From: an uncultured Actinomycetes bacterium
GTDB taxonomy: Bacteria; Actinomycetota; Actinomycetes; Nanopelagicales; Nanopelagicaceae
DNA length: 12,226 nt
Direction: 5' to 3'
Assembly: GCA_903842855.1 (NCBI GenBank)
Contig: CAIMNT010000068.1
Coordinates: 1-12,226 of the forward strand
Shown here: positions 6,189 to 12,226 of the stretch, piece after piece
Layout: every line of letters starts with the position of its first letter
How positions within the stretch are numbered: position 1 is the first letter of the stretch
The notes under the pieces: generated by a model
Databases searched by the model: none
Told to the model about the DNA's origin: nothing
The model's input: only the letters and a program-made list of their open reading frames with translations
Made by a program: the position numbers and the translations under genes

Positions 6189-7730
6189 TTAGTTACCTCC
6201 CACGCGGATACGAGGATCAAGAACACTATAGAGAAGATCGGCTAACAAGTTGGCCAGCAAGGTAAGAAGCGAGGTGATCAAGAAGGTCGCCATCAGGAGA
6301 TTCTCATCGAAGGTTTCGATCGCCTGAACGAAGAGCTTGCCCATACCGGTCCATCCAAAGACAGTTTCAGTGATGATCGCACCGCCGATAATTGCCGCAA
6401 AATCAAGCACGATGATGGTCGTTATTGGAATCAAAGTATTTCGGAAGGCGTGGCGCATGATCACGGTGCGCTCGGTCAGCCCCTTAGCTCTCGCAGTTCT
6501 TATGTAATCTTGATTGAGCACTTCAAGCATTGAGCCACGTGAATAACGGACATACCCCGCGAATGAGATAAGAGTGAGCGCCACGGTCGGCAACAGGAGG
6601 TGGGTGAGGTCATCAATTGCGGTGTACCAGAAATGCCCAGGTTGGATCTGTGTATTGCTCTGACCTAAAGTCGGAATTGGGCGACCATTGACGGCATCGG
6701 TATGCACATAATGAATCCAGTTATGCATCAACTCATCTATCAAGATTACAAAGGCAACGAGTAGCGCAGTCAGCACTGATGTTCGCACGATCGGAGCGCT
6801 ATCAACCTTTGCCCAGAATCTGCCATTGAGTACACCTACTCCGAATGTAACCAGTGCGAATAGCAAGAGCATTAATAAGCTGCCGTGCGCGTGCAGAATA
6901 TGTTGCGCCGGGAAGTAGAGAGCGGTTCCCACAACAGCCATTGAGATCGCTGCCTTAAATGAAGCCTTGTTCTCCAGCCCCGTTGAAAGTTGAGTCATCG
7001 CGTAGGCGATAGCCAAGGCAAAGACAAATACTCCCTCAATGCCTAGACGTGGATGTGTGAACCATTTTGTGGCGCTTAAAATCCAGAGAAGGAGAGCGTT
7101 CACAACGAAGATACCTAGAAATATTTGGATGACTCTCTTGCGGGTACCTGAGACGACTCCCGCCCAGAAGAAACCTGCAGCAACGCTCATGAGCAAAATA
7201 AATCCGAGACCGATGTGACCGTTTGCCAAGAAATTATTAAATGAGATTGCCAAGAATTGCTTCAAAAGAACGGCAACCCAGAAAATTGGAAGTGAGTAGA
7301 GGAAGATGGAGACCAATATCATCGCGTAAACAAAACGACTGTACTGGCGCAGAGCGGAGACAATTCCGATAGCTATTCCAAGAACGATAGCCAAGATCGT
7401 GGCAGCTATAACGAGTCGAATCGTGGTTGGAATTGCAACCGATAAGACGGTAGGGATAGAAGTCCCCTGGCGATTTGTTCCAAGATCAATATGTCCGGTA
7501 AATACTTTCAGCACACCTTTGAGCCAGATGAAGTAACGCGCCGGCGCGGGGACATTGAGATGCAGTGTTCGAATCAACTCGTGCAACTGCGCCTTGGCAT
7601 TGGGACTAGTGCTGGTGCGGAGATCTTGCAGTGGATCGCCGGAGATGGCCTCTAGGTTGTAAACCAGAAAACTCGAGCCGAACAATATGACGAGCGATAC
7701 TCCGATGCGTCGCGATATATAGGCAAACAC
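6189..7730 (-). CDS. dppB: Oligopeptide/dipeptide ABC transporter permease, DppB type with large internal insertion
   Basis: The first part (1-160) is standard DppB: TM1 with the start MFAYISRRIGVSLVILFGSS, a periplasmic loop, TM2 around 100-123 and TM3 around 133-155 (SLPIFWVAVLL). The last part (about 366-513) is also standard: HLLLPTVALTLISFAGYVRYSRGSMLEV, the EAA loop DYIRTARAKGLTERTVIMRHAFRNTLIP (408-435) and the closing helices ending LDPRIRVGG. Between them (about 163-345) lie roughly 180 residues not found in classical DppB of about 310-340 residues. These form six hydrophobic segments, near 174-194, 200-220, 231-249, 259-275, 283-301 and 315-335. An even number keeps the downstream topology unchanged. 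The frame is unbroken, so this is an elaborated permease rather than a fusion artefact visible in sequence. GTG start with AGGAGGT (7745-7739) at 8 nt. Confidence 0.92.
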   Translation of the reverse strand: MFAYISRRIGVSLVILFGSSFLVYNLEAISGDPLQDLRTSTSPNAKAQLHELIRTLHLNVPAPARYFIWLKGVLKVFTGHIDLGTNRQGTSIPTVLSVAIPTTIRLVIAATILAIVLGIAIGIVSALRQYSRFVYAMILVSIFLYSLPIFWVAVLLKQFLAISFNNFLANGHIGLGFILLMSVAAGFFWAGVVSGTRKRVIQIFLGIFVVNALLLWILSATKWFTHPRLGIEGVFVFALAIAYAMTQLSTGLENKASFKAAISMAVVGTALYFPAQHILHAHGSLLMLLLFALVTFGVGVLNGRFWAKVDSAPIVRTSVLTALLVAFVILIDELMHNWIHYVHTDAVNGRPIPTLGQSNTQIQPGHFWYTAIDDLTHLLLPTVALTLISFAGYVRYSRGSMLEVLNQDYIRTARAKGLTERTVIMRHAFRNTLIPITTIIVLDFAAIIGGAIITETVFGWTGMGKLFVQAIETFDENLLMATFLITSLLTLLANLLADLLYSVLDPRIRVGGN

Positions 7731-7822
7731 TCGAGCCGACCTCCTACTGTGAAATCAAGGTTTTTCGGGCACTACATTTAGACGCGATACTAGGGCAAAC
7801 TCTTGGATAACAATAAATGAAC

Positions 7823-7858
7823 GCGCAGGAGAACTGGTCCCTGCGCCGGTAAAACCGG
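7823..7858 (-). repeat. Two small stem-loops upstream of dppB
   Basis: GCGCAGG (7823-7829) pairs with CCTGCGC (7840-7846) around a 10-nt loop. CCGGT (7846-7850) pairs with ACCGG (7854-7858) around AAA. They touch at base 7846. In the minus-strand RNA the first is followed by a U-rich stretch (GUUCAUUUAUUGUU), so it could act as a weak terminator. Confidence 0.5.
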
Positions 7859-7863
7859 AAAGA

Positions 7864-7899
7864 AGAAGGGCACCTCCCGCTTTTGGGAGGTGCCCTTCT
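7864..7899 (-). terminator. Perfect 15-bp stem-loop after dppA (attenuator or 3'-end stabiliser)
   Basis: The arm 7864-7878 pairs without mismatch with 7885-7899 around a 6-nt loop. On the minus strand it is followed by UCUUUCC, a poor U tract, so full termination is uncertain. A hairpin between binding-protein and permease genes commonly leaves excess stable mRNA for the binding protein. The stem is certain; the role is inferred. Confidence 0.65.
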
Positions 7900-7915
7900 G
7901 GATTACTAGAACGGC

Positions 7916-7937
7916 TCTAAGAACCTAAGTTCTTAGA
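7916..7937 (-). repeat. Stem-loop spanning the dppA stop codon
   Basis: TCTAAGAAC (7916-7924) pairs perfectly with GTTCTTAGA (7929-7937) around a 4-nt loop. The dppA stop (7935-7933) lies inside one arm, so the last ribosome would open the structure. It is the first of the series after dppA. Confidence 0.6.
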
Positions 7938-9789
7938 AGTGCCAAGCCCAATAGTTCCAAACGATGTTTGGAGCAAGTGGACCAGGCTTGAGGTTTGAAA
8001 GTGCTGAGTTGTAAGCAACCACGGCTGGGAACTGGAAAATACCCAATGAGATTGCGTCACGATCAATTGCACCTTCTGCCTTGTCATAGAGACGAAGTTG
8101 ATCTGAGTGCGATACAGCTGCTCCAGTCAAGATCTTACAAGCGGCATCAACAACTGGGCTGGAGTAACCGATGAAGTTATTTCCGCCACTGGTCTGGAAG
8201 TTAGGGCAGTTACCTTGCTGTTGGACAGACGAAGCTGACCAGGCGAAGAACTCTGCATCCCACTTGTTCTCTGACAAGTGAGCAGACCAACCTGAGGTAG
8301 GTGTGATGTTAACGTTGAAACCAACCTTAGCTTCAGCAGCCTTAACCAACTGTGATTCGGAGATACGACGAGTATTCGAAGGCTGTCCGAAGAGAAGGGT
8401 TACGTTGATTGGAGTAGCGCTACCCGCAGTTGGATAGTACTTCTTAACCAATGCAAGTGCTGTTGCTGTGCGCTTTGCCTGTGATCCTGCGTAAATGGAG
8501 GAACCATTTGCGCCAACAATGCTTGGATAATCTGCATTATCTGGAAGCACGAAGGTTGACTGCAAGACCTGTGAATCAGAGTTAATCGGATTGATCAACT
8601 TAGAGACGATATCTGCACGTGGGTAAGCGAGGAGGAATGCACGACGTAGGTCGGCAGCCTTCTGGCCTCCTGATGCTGCGAATGGTCCGGTGTAGTGATC
8701 TGTTGTTCCTGGGCCATCGCCAACGCGGAGATCAATGTGCTCATATGTAGCAGCGTTGTATCCGACTGTTGTTACTCCTGGAAGGGTCTTGAGGGATGCA
8801 ACAGCATCAGCAGTTGGCTGACCGTCGTAAACGTCAATTTCCTTGTTAGAGAGTGCTTGAGCTGAAGGAGAACCGTCAGTAACACCATACTTGAAGATAA
8901 ATGTGGTGATACCACTTAGAGCAGGACCATCGTTGTACTTAGGGTTAACAACGAGAGTTGCACTCTGGTTGGTAACTGCAGATTGCAAGATGTATCCACC
9001 ATTGCTTACGAGAAGAAGTGGGTTGGTTGAGCTATCTACAGCAGAGATGTTGTAAGCGTTGCTCCAGACAGTGCCGTACTTCTTGAGGTTGGCAGTGTTG
9101 TAAGTCTGGAAGTCCTTAACAAATTGAGCTGTATCAGCATTTGCAGTTGAGACTGAAGGAAGACCCTTATCTCCACGAGCTAGTTCAACGAGTGTGTGAA
9201 CAGGGAATGGGTTTGGACCCAAGATATCCCAGTTTGCTACACGCAAGCTGTACTTGACTGTGACAGACAATCCATCAGAAGAGACAACTGGAAGACCAGC
9301 GACTGAAGAGTCATAAGGTCCGCCATAGCCACCACTGTTGAATGCTGGGGTTGCATTTCCATTTGGATCGCCGAGGCCAGCCTTAATTGAATAAGCACTG
9401 GAACCGATGATGTGACCTAGAAGAAGATCGCCAGCTGTAATTGGCACTCCATCAGACCAGACAGCACCCTTCTTAATTGTGTATTTAATTTCAAAATCAT
9501 TTACCTTGTTTACGACAATTCCGTATGTACCGAGGTCAGTGTTGCGAATGACCTGCTCTTTGTTGTCGTAGTACCAGAATGGCGCTGCAGTGAGGTATGC
9601 AAGATCAGTGTTTGTCACCAAGTTTGTATCCGGTGTTCCTGGATTCAAGGATGACAACGGATTAGATTCCGTTACCACGACCGTGCTACGTGTATCAGCA
9701 TGAGCTGGAACAGCAACAAAGCCGATTAACGCGATCGAGGCTGCGGAGACCGCTGCGACGACAGTACGCGTCTTAAGGCGTGCTTTCAT
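7933..9789 (-). CDS. dppA: Oligopeptide/dipeptide-binding protein of ABC importer (SBP family 5)
   Basis: This 618-residue extracytoplasmic solute-binding protein is somewhat longer than classical DppA/OppA (about 535). It begins with a Sec signal peptide: basic n-region (KARLKTR), hydrophobic core (about 9-28) and a likely signal peptidase I site AHA|D after residue 31. No lipobox cysteine follows, although Gram-positive binding proteins are usually lipoproteins; only two cysteines occur, both far downstream (in GNCPNF and AACKIL). Family features include SSLNPGTPDTN near the mature N-terminus, EIKYTIKKGAVWSDGVPITAGDLL (about 100-123), and DLRRAFLLAYPRADIVSKLINP, the SBP_bac_5 segment preceding the second lobe. 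It should capture peptides and hand them to DppBC, but the ligand cannot be told from sequence. ATG start with AAGGAG (9800-9795) 5 nt upstream. First gene of the importer operon, divergent from tgt, followed by a series of hairpins before dppB. Confidence 0.92.
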   Translation of the reverse strand: MKARLKTRTVVAAVSAASIALIGFVAVPAHADTRSTVVVTESNPLSSLNPGTPDTNLVTNTDLAYLTAAPFWYYDNKEQVIRNTDLGTYGIVVNKVNDFEIKYTIKKGAVWSDGVPITAGDLLLGHIIGSSAYSIKAGLGDPNGNATPAFNSGGYGGPYDSSVAGLPVVSSDGLSVTVKYSLRVANWDILGPNPFPVHTLVELARGDKGLPSVSTANADTAQFVKDFQTYNTANLKKYGTVWSNAYNISAVDSSTNPLLLVSNGGYILQSAVTNQSATLVVNPKYNDGPALSGITTFIFKYGVTDGSPSAQALSNKEIDVYDGQPTADAVASLKTLPGVTTVGYNAATYEHIDLRVGDGPGTTDHYTGPFAASGGQKAADLRRAFLLAYPRADIVSKLINPINSDSQVLQSTFVLPDNADYPSIVGANGSSIYAGSQAKRTATALALVKKYYPTAGSATPINVTLLFGQPSNTRRISESQLVKAAEAKVGFNVNITPTSGWSAHLSENKWDAEFFAWSASSVQQQGNCPNFQTSGGNNFIGYSSPVVDAACKILTGAAVSHSDQLRLYDKAEGAIDRDAISLGIFQFPAVVAYNSALSNLKPGPLAPNIVWNYWAWHF

Positions 9790-9919
9790 GTTTTCTCCTT
9801 AATAGGTGAGCAAGCCCGTCTCGCCAAAGTTTTCACTCCGGCAGTCCTAGCCCGCACGAGGGGTACCAAGTGGGGTCATCTTGCCCTATTTGTCGGGTTA
9901 TTTTCAATACAGTAAGGGC
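9790..9919. other. Divergent dppA/tgt intergenic region
   Basis: These 130 bases carry the dppA ribosome site (9800-9795, minus) and the tgt -10 box (9908-9913, plus). The dppA promoter must be here, since its Shine-Dalgarno implies a leader, but no hexamer pair is convincing on the minus strand. I see no clear operator palindrome. Confidence 0.5.
9908..9919 (+). promoter_or_regulatory. -10 box and leaderless start of tgt
   Basis: TACAGT (9908-9913) is followed by six bases and ATG at 9920. This placement also argues that translation starts at 9920 and not at the in-frame TTG at 9881, which lies upstream of the box. Confidence 0.55.
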
Positions 9920-11182
9920 ATGAGCCATGGCACCAGTTCGAGCAATTCCTTCTCATTTGCAGAAGGAAGGCAACTACCTGGGAAATTAGGCCGAACCGGG
10001 GTTATCTCCACTCCCCATGGCCAGATCGCCACGCCTGCCTTCATACCGGTTGGAACCAAAGCCACGGTCAAGGGGGTCCTTCCTGAGTCTATGAAGTCCC
10101 TGGAAGCTCAAGCGCTGCTCTCTAACGCCTACCACCTCTATCTTCAGCCTGGCCCAGCGATCATCGACGAGGCGGGCGGCCTAGGAAAGTTCATGAATTG
10201 GCCTGGGCCAACCTTCACCGATAGTGGGGGTTTTCAGGTTCTCTCGCTCGGAGTGGGCTTCAAAAAGGTTATCGCCATGGATACCGAGACATTCCGCTCA
10301 GATGAGGTGATTGCTGATAATAAGGAACGGCTCGCTCATGTTGATGACGATGGCGTTACCTTTAAATCCCATCTCGATGGCTCGATGCACCGCTTCACCC
10401 CTGAGGTCTCCATGCAGGTTCAGCACCAATTGGGCGCCGACATCATCTTCGCCTTCGATGAATGCACCACCCTTCACAACACTCGGAGTTATCAAGAACG
10501 ATCTTTGGAACGCACCAGGCTTTGGGCTAAGCGGTGCCTAGCAGAGCATGGTCGCCTCACCCGCGAGCGCAGCCACCGTCCCTACCAGGCGCTCTTTGGG
10601 GTCCTGCAAGGAGCCCAATATGAAGATCTACGGCGAACGGGAGCTCGCGACCTCTCGGGCTTGGATGAAGATGGAATTACCTTCGATGGCTTTGGCCTGG
10701 GAGGAGCGCTCGATAAGGAGAATCTCGGCACCATCGTCAGTTGGATGTGTGAGGAACTCCCCCGCGATAAACCGCGCCATCTTCTTGGAATTGGCGAACC
10801 TGATGACCTCTTCATCGGAGTTGAAAATGGAGCGGACACCTTTGATTGCGTCGCCCCGAGTCGTCAAGCAAGAACGAGCGCCGTCTTCACCAAAGATGGT
10901 CGCGTCAATTTAAGTAACACGAAGTATCAACGACAGTTTGCACCGATAGATGCGGATTGCGATTGTTATACCTGCACCAATTACTCCGCTGCATATGTTG
11001 CTCATCTCTTTAGATCAAAGGAGATGGTTGCGGGAACTCTGGCAACAATTCATAACGAGCGATTTATCGTGCGTCTAGTAAATCAAATGCGCGCGACTAT
11101 CGAAACGGGAGACTTCTTCGAGTTCAAACGAGAATTTCTAGGTCGTTTCTATGTGGGAAATCCGAAGCGTCAAGCAACTTGA
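9920..11182 (+). CDS. tgt: Queuine/preQ1 tRNA-guanine transglycosylase
   Basis: This 420-residue protein is homologous throughout to bacterial Tgt, which swaps guanine-34 in GUN-anticodon tRNAs (Asp, Asn, His, Tyr) for a 7-deazaguanine in the queuosine pathway. Visible signature: TPAFIPVGTKATVKG (38-52), substrate-pocket FTDSGGFQ (99-106) with D101, LFGVLQGAQYEDLR (225-238), GFGLGGAL (257-264), the nucleophile in DTFDCVAPSRQART (306-319; D309), and the zinc site C347-x-C349-xx-C352 with H378. The spacing from the first cysteine to the histidine, 31 residues, equals that of the E. coli enzyme. It is about 45 residues longer than E. coli Tgt, with extra segments near 112-148 and 207-222. No other queuosine gene is in the window, so base supply (synthesis or salvage) is unknown. 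The ATG at 9920 was chosen over TTG at 9881 because the family homology starts around residue 10 and the -10 box sits in between. The 3' end overlaps the convergent dioxygenase gene by 13 bp. Confidence 0.95.
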   Translation: MSHGTSSSNSFSFAEGRQLPGKLGRTGVISTPHGQIATPAFIPVGTKATVKGVLPESMKSLEAQALLSNAYHLYLQPGPAIIDEAGGLGKFMNWPGPTFTDSGGFQVLSLGVGFKKVIAMDTETFRSDEVIADNKERLAHVDDDGVTFKSHLDGSMHRFTPEVSMQVQHQLGADIIFAFDECTTLHNTRSYQERSLERTRLWAKRCLAEHGRLTRERSHRPYQALFGVLQGAQYEDLRRTGARDLSGLDEDGITFDGFGLGGALDKENLGTIVSWMCEELPRDKPRHLLGIGEPDDLFIGVENGADTFDCVAPSRQARTSAVFTKDGRVNLSNTKYQRQFAPIDADCDCYTCTNYSAAYVAHLFRSKEMVAGTLATIHNERFIVRLVNQMRATIETGDFFEFKREFLGRFYVGNPKRQAT

Positions 11183-11940
11183 AATGAGCGCTTAGATAAG
11201 CCCATCCAATATCCATCGATAGTTGTATCAGGTGCAACATCTGCCTTTGTGGCAGCACCCAGGGTGATGAAAATTGGTGCAAAGTGCTCAACAGTCGGAT
11301 GTGCATAAGGCATTCCAGGTGCGAGTGATTTGTAATTCATCAACTCATCAACCGCTCCGCGGTTAAGAACCTCTTGAGCCCAGAGATCAAACTCAATGCT
11401 CCACCCTGGAGGGGTCGCATCAATACTGAAGTCACGAAGAAATGGCAGACCATGTGTCATAAAGCCACTGCCGATAATGAGAACTCCCTCTTCACGGAGC
11501 GGAGCTAATTGCTGACCGATTTTGAAAAGTTTCTCAGGGTGATGCGTTGGAATAGACATTTGAAGAACTGGAATATCTGCATCCGGAAACATTTTTAATA
11601 ATGGAACGTAAGCACCATGATCAAGTCCACGATTAGGTTGTTCTGCAACGCTCTCATTCATCAGCGCTTTGATTCGCGCTGCGAGCTCTGGTGCTCCAGG
11701 AGCGCGGTACTGCAGGTTGTAATACTTTGGAGCAAAACCACCGAAGTCATAGATAAGTGGTGTTGCACCGCTCGTTGATCCAACAGTTAAAGGCGCAGAC
11801 TCCCAGTGAGCACTTACAACCAAAATCGCCGTGGGGCGCTCCATCTCATTTCCCCAATTCGCTAATTGAGAACTCCATAACGGATCGTCAAGAAGAGGAG
11901 GTGCACCATGACCGATGTAGAGAGCGGGGGTTAGAGCCAT
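11170..11940 (-). CDS. LigB/DODA-type extradiol ring-cleavage dioxygenase (YgiD-like)
   Basis: This 256-residue protein has the usual length for the class III extradiol dioxygenases annotated as 4,5-DOPA dioxygenase. They open catechol-type rings with O2 using a metal held by histidines. The expected landmarks are present: IGHGAPPLL (H11) at the N-terminus, VSAHWE (H45), GLDHGAYVPL (H108, candidate acid/base), MSIPTHHPE (129-136), GSGFMTHGL (157-165; H163) and HPTVEHFAPIF (H214, H219) near the end. The likely metal set is H11, H45 and one of the C-terminal histidines. The true substrate is not predictable; bacterial members act on various catechols. The ATG at 11940 has a TATTAT box exactly 6 nt upstream and no Shine-Dalgarno. 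A perfect palindrome covers the promoter, so repression by a MarR-like regulator is likely. The last 13 bp overlap the end of tgt. It lies 40 bp downstream of a probable oxygenase gene on the same strand. Confidence 0.9.
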   Translation of the reverse strand: MALTPALYIGHGAPPLLDDPLWSSQLANWGNEMERPTAILVVSAHWESAPLTVGSTSGATPLIYDFGGFAPKYYNLQYRAPGAPELAARIKALMNESVAEQPNRGLDHGAYVPLLKMFPDADIPVLQMSIPTHHPEKLFKIGQQLAPLREEGVLIIGSGFMTHGLPFLRDFSIDATPPGWSIEFDLWAQEVLNRGAVDELMNYKSLAPGMPYAHPTVEHFAPIFITLGAATKADVAPDTTIDGYWMGLSKRSFQVA

Positions 11941-11952
11941 GGGGAAATAATA
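11941..11952 (-). promoter_or_regulatory. -10 box and leaderless start of the dioxygenase gene
   Basis: On the minus strand TATTAT (11952-11947), five of six bases of TATAAT, is followed by six bases and ATG (11940). TTGAAA inside the adjoining palindrome resembles a -35 element, but the spacing is only 14 bases. Confidence 0.6.
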
Positions 11953-11954
11953 AC

Positions 11955-11978
11955 AGATAGTTGAAGTTTCAACTATCT
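11955..11978. promoter_or_regulatory. Perfect palindromic operator upstream of the dioxygenase gene
   Basis: Arms AGATAGTTGAA (11955-11965) and TTCAACTATCT (11968-11978) are exact reverse complements around a 2-nt centre. The site covers about -15 to -38 relative to the predicted start of the dioxygenase gene and abuts its -10 box. Size, AT-rich arms and location fit a dimeric repressor of the MarR kind. No U run follows on either strand, so a terminator is less likely. The half-site recurs near marR at 739-749. Confidence 0.7.
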
Positions 11979-11980
11979 CC

Positions 11981-12226
11981 CTATTTGCTGGTGCGAGCTA
12001 TTCGCGCCCTTGCAACCTCTTGGCTTGGTGACTCTTTTCCAAGGGCCAGACTTAACAATTTCAAGAGGAGCGCGCAAAGTGGCCGCCAGAGTGGATTGAC
12101 CTGCTTCAGCCCCAAAATCTTCCGTTGAGCCGGCGTTAGCGTCCAGATCGCGGTCTTGGCCAGAACGAGATAGAACGACAAGGCTGGTAAACCCAGCGGA
12201 GGTTTAAGAATAAATTTCACGACATC
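11981..12226 (-). CDS. C-terminal part of a probable DUF2236 (MpaB-like) oxygenase (5' end outside window)
   Basis: The open frame runs in from the right edge and ends at TAG (11983-11981), giving 81 visible codons. The sequence (FILKPPLGLPALSFYLVLAK, then LTPAQRKILGLK, PLWRPLCALLLKLLSLAL, and a short Arg/Ala-rich tail) resembles the last segment of DUF2236 proteins, where a hydrophobic helix, an 'LxPxxRxxLGL' stretch and another helix close the domain. That family includes the haem-dependent MpaB and latex-clearing oxygenase relatives, but the catalytic part is off the window, so the call rests on weak C-terminal likeness. The GTG at 12220 is probably internal, because the frame stays open beyond it. 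The dioxygenase follows 40 bp downstream on the same strand. Confidence 0.5.
   Translation of the reverse strand, partial: DVVKFILKPPLGLPALSFYLVLAKTAIWTLTPAQRKILGLKQVNPLWRPLCALLLKLLSLALGKESPSQEVARARIARTSK

Larger units (their letters stand above)
7731..7932 (-). other. dppA-dppB intercistronic region with consecutive stem-loops
   Basis: These 202 bases hold no credible gene. The dppA-proximal part (7823-7937, running into the dppA stop) carries four consecutive inverted repeats, listed separately. The dppB-proximal part is AT-rich and ends in the dppB ribosome site. A weak promoter-like pair on the minus strand (TTGTTA near 7808-7803 with TAGTAT near 7792-7787, spacing about 15) could serve dppBC on its own, but I would not rely on it. 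Confidence 0.6.

Noticed and set aside
7782..7810. Separate promoter for dppB
   Set aside because: The best hexamer pair has weak matches and a 15-base spacing; mentioned in the intergenic entry but not claimed as a feature.
9881..9919. TTG at 9881 as the tgt start, adding 13 residues
   Set aside because: The extra residues have no match to the Tgt family, and the -10 box 6 nt before the ATG at 9920 lies within this stretch.
10298..10913. Frames on both strands inside tgt
   Set aside because: They are out-of-frame readings of a fully conserved enzyme.
11955..11978. Palindrome as a transcription terminator of the upstream oxygenase gene
   Set aside because: The stem is AT-rich and no U run follows on the minus strand; its position on the dioxygenase promoter favours an operator.
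12218..12220. GTG at 12220 as the start of a small 79-residue gene
   Set aside because: The frame stays open to the window edge and the sequence looks like the end of a larger domain; no ribosome site or -10 box can be judged here.
1..12226. tRNA or rRNA genes, insertion sequences, phage genes, CRISPR arrays
   Set aside because: No such signature was seen on either strand; the only repeats are the tail repeat, hairpins and the operator.

Overview
The window reads as ordinary chromosome from a small-genome actinobacterium. Three things point there: the alanine/lysine/proline-rich tail of an HU-type protein at the left edge, actinobacterial-style MarR and M13 peptidase sequences, and very tight packing. 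Convergent gene pairs are separated by 8 bp or 5 bp, or overlap by 13 bp. Base composition looks intermediate rather than strongly GC-rich, which would suit freshwater planktonic Actinobacteria such as the Nanopelagicales (acI). That placement is an inference from style, not a database result.

Layout, left to right: the 3' end of an HU/HupB-like nucleoid protein gene (2-160, +) with a perfect bidirectional terminator (171-204); a MarR-family regulator (227-715, -); a divergent M13 zinc metallopeptidase (805-2778, +); an oligopeptide/dipeptide ABC importer encoded on the minus strand and read from right to left as dppA (9789-7933), dppB (7730-6189), dppC (6186-5095) and a fused double ATPase dppDF (4439-2787); a PH-domain membrane protein gene (4472-5089, +) lying inside that operon on the opposite strand; tgt (9920-11182, +); a LigB/DODA-type extradiol dioxygenase (11940-11170, -); and the 3' end of a probable DUF2236 (MpaB-like) oxygenase gene (12226-11981, -).

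The importer is a complete set: secreted or anchored binding protein, two permeases and a double ATPase in one polypeptide. It has three peculiarities. DppB carries an insertion of about 180 residues that looks like six extra membrane helices. DppA has a signal peptide but no lipobox cysteine. The dppA-dppB gap is filled with four consecutive stem-loops, which probably set the ratio of binding protein to permease.

Two regulatory patterns stand out. The five genes outside the importer that begin in the window (marR, M13 peptidase, PH protein, tgt, dioxygenase) all show a -10-like hexamer ending exactly 6 nt before the ATG and no Shine-Dalgarno sequence, which is the signature of leaderless mRNAs. 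The four importer genes all have good Shine-Dalgarno sequences. In addition, a perfect 11-bp inverted repeat sits in the promoter of the dioxygenase gene, and a 10/11 match to its half-site sits in the marR promoter region. This suggests, without proving, that the MarR protein controls the dioxygenase. I see no mobile element, CRISPR array, tRNA or rRNA gene, and no gene-free stretch over 300 bases.
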